Source of the DNA: Bacteroidales bacterium UBA3824
GTDB taxonomy: Bacteria; Bacteroidota; Bacteroidia; Bacteroidales; UBA3824
NCBI GenBank assembly: GCA_002393195.1
Contig: DGIK01000017.1
Location: 1 to 15,340, forward strand
DNA length: 15,340 bases
Direction of reading: 5' to 3'
In this document: positions 14,901 to 15,340 of the stretch, piece by piece
How the letters are laid out: every line of letters starts with the position of its first letter
How positions within the stretch are numbered: position 1 is the stretch's first letter
Program-made: the position numbers and the translations under genes
Notes under the pieces: model-generated
What the model was told of the DNA's origin: nothing
Seen by the model: the letters and a program-made list of their open reading frames with translations, nothing else
The model's database searches: none

Positions 14901-15340
14901 TTATAGTTTTTTGATTTCGTTGTGGTATTCCGCAAGCCGCTGTATCGGGCGTTGGATTATCGAATATATCGAGAGTCCGTGGAAGCGCGCCGCGTCCTTC
15001 AATATGTCGGCAAAATTGTAGGCTATGGAACCCACAAAACCGATTCCGAAATTTTTGGGACGGTTGAGGCGGATGATGTTGCGGTTGAAGAAGAGGTCAA
15101 ACTCCGTCAATACGAGATTCCTGAAAATATTGTCGCTGATGTGGTCGTTGATGAAAGGCACAAGGCTCGACAAAAACTGAGCCGGGGTCTCGCTGCGGTA
15201 CACGCCGTATATCACGTCGTCGTACCCTATCATACACTCACGCTCAAACATTTGGCGGTACGTATCGGGGATTTCGCGCTTGTAGATGGCGTTGACGAGA
15301 CGCTTGCCGATGCTTGCGCCGCTGCCCTCGTCGCCGAGGA
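14901..15340 (-). CDS. BadF/BadG-type ATPase, N-acetylglucosamine kinase-like, C-terminal part
   Basis: The start lies beyond the window edge; about 146 C-terminal residues are visible. The first visible residues, LGDEGSGASIGKRLVNAIY, are the conserved glycine-rich loop of the BadF/BadG/BcrA/BcrD ASKHA kinase fold. A later NFGIGFVGSIAYNFADIL, followed by a helical tail, fits the C-terminal ATP-binding lobe. In Bacteroidota such genes are usually annotated as N-acetylglucosamine kinase-like and may act in amino-sugar or peptidoglycan recycling; substrate is not shown. The stop codon is separated by one base from the aroE-aroK start, so the two are almost surely co-translated and co-transcribed. 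Confidence 0.82.
   Translation of the reverse strand, partial: LGDEGSGASIGKRLVNAIYKREIPDTYRQMFERECMIGYDDVIYGVYRSETPAQFLSSLVPFINDHISDNIFRNLVLTEFDLFFNRNIIRLNRPKNFGIGFVGSIAYNFADILKDAARFHGLSIYSIIQRPIQRLAEYHNEIKKL

Overview
This window looks like chromosomal DNA of a member of the Bacteroidota, most likely Bacteroidales. The evidence is a TonB-dependent receptor with an N-terminal carboxypeptidase-like domain, promoters of the TTTG-N18/19-TAnnTTTG type, start codons without Shine-Dalgarno sequences, and gene families typical of that phylum. No RNA gene, CRISPR array or insertion sequence was seen. Gene-free stretches are all short (about 210 bases or less).

Region 1 (1-910, minus) is the N-terminal third of a TonB-dependent outer-membrane receptor, cut by the window edge. 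Region 2 (about 1054-9042) is a maltose-utilisation locus, all on the minus strand. It holds a GH65 maltose phosphorylase (malP), a beta-phosphoglucomutase (pgmB), a GPH/SLC45-type MFS sugar transporter and a LacI-family regulator. Maltose would enter through the transporter and be phosphorolysed by MalP to glucose plus beta-glucose 1-phosphate, which PgmB converts to glucose 6-phosphate. The 10-bp palindrome CAAACGTTTG occurs twice upstream of malP and once upstream of the transporter gene, at nearly the same distance from a candidate -7 element each time. This makes it a strong candidate operator for the LacI protein.

Region 3 (3535-5732, plus) is an AT-rich block facing the other way and lying between malP and pgmB. 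It contains a TPR-CHAT (caspase-like) gene that has apparently lost its middle by an out-of-frame deletion, and then two overlapping small unknown genes behind a near-ideal Bacteroidota promoter. The second unknown gene runs 26 bp into the 3' end of pgmB. The block looks like an accessory insertion into the maltose locus.

Region 4 (9060-15340, minus) is a tightly packed run, probably one operon. It reads: a BadF-type kinase (partial), a fused aroE-aroK gene (shikimate dehydrogenase plus shikimate kinase in one polypeptide), aroA (EPSP synthase), mrdA (PBP2) and rodA. Three consecutive shikimate-pathway steps are thus linked to the cell-elongation peptidoglycan synthase pair, without mreBCD next to them in the visible part.

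The most interesting items are the internally deleted TPR-CHAT gene with both catalytic residues kept, the two-gene unknown cassette, the operator geometry, the AroE-AroK fusion and a helically phased repeat between pgmB and the transporter gene.
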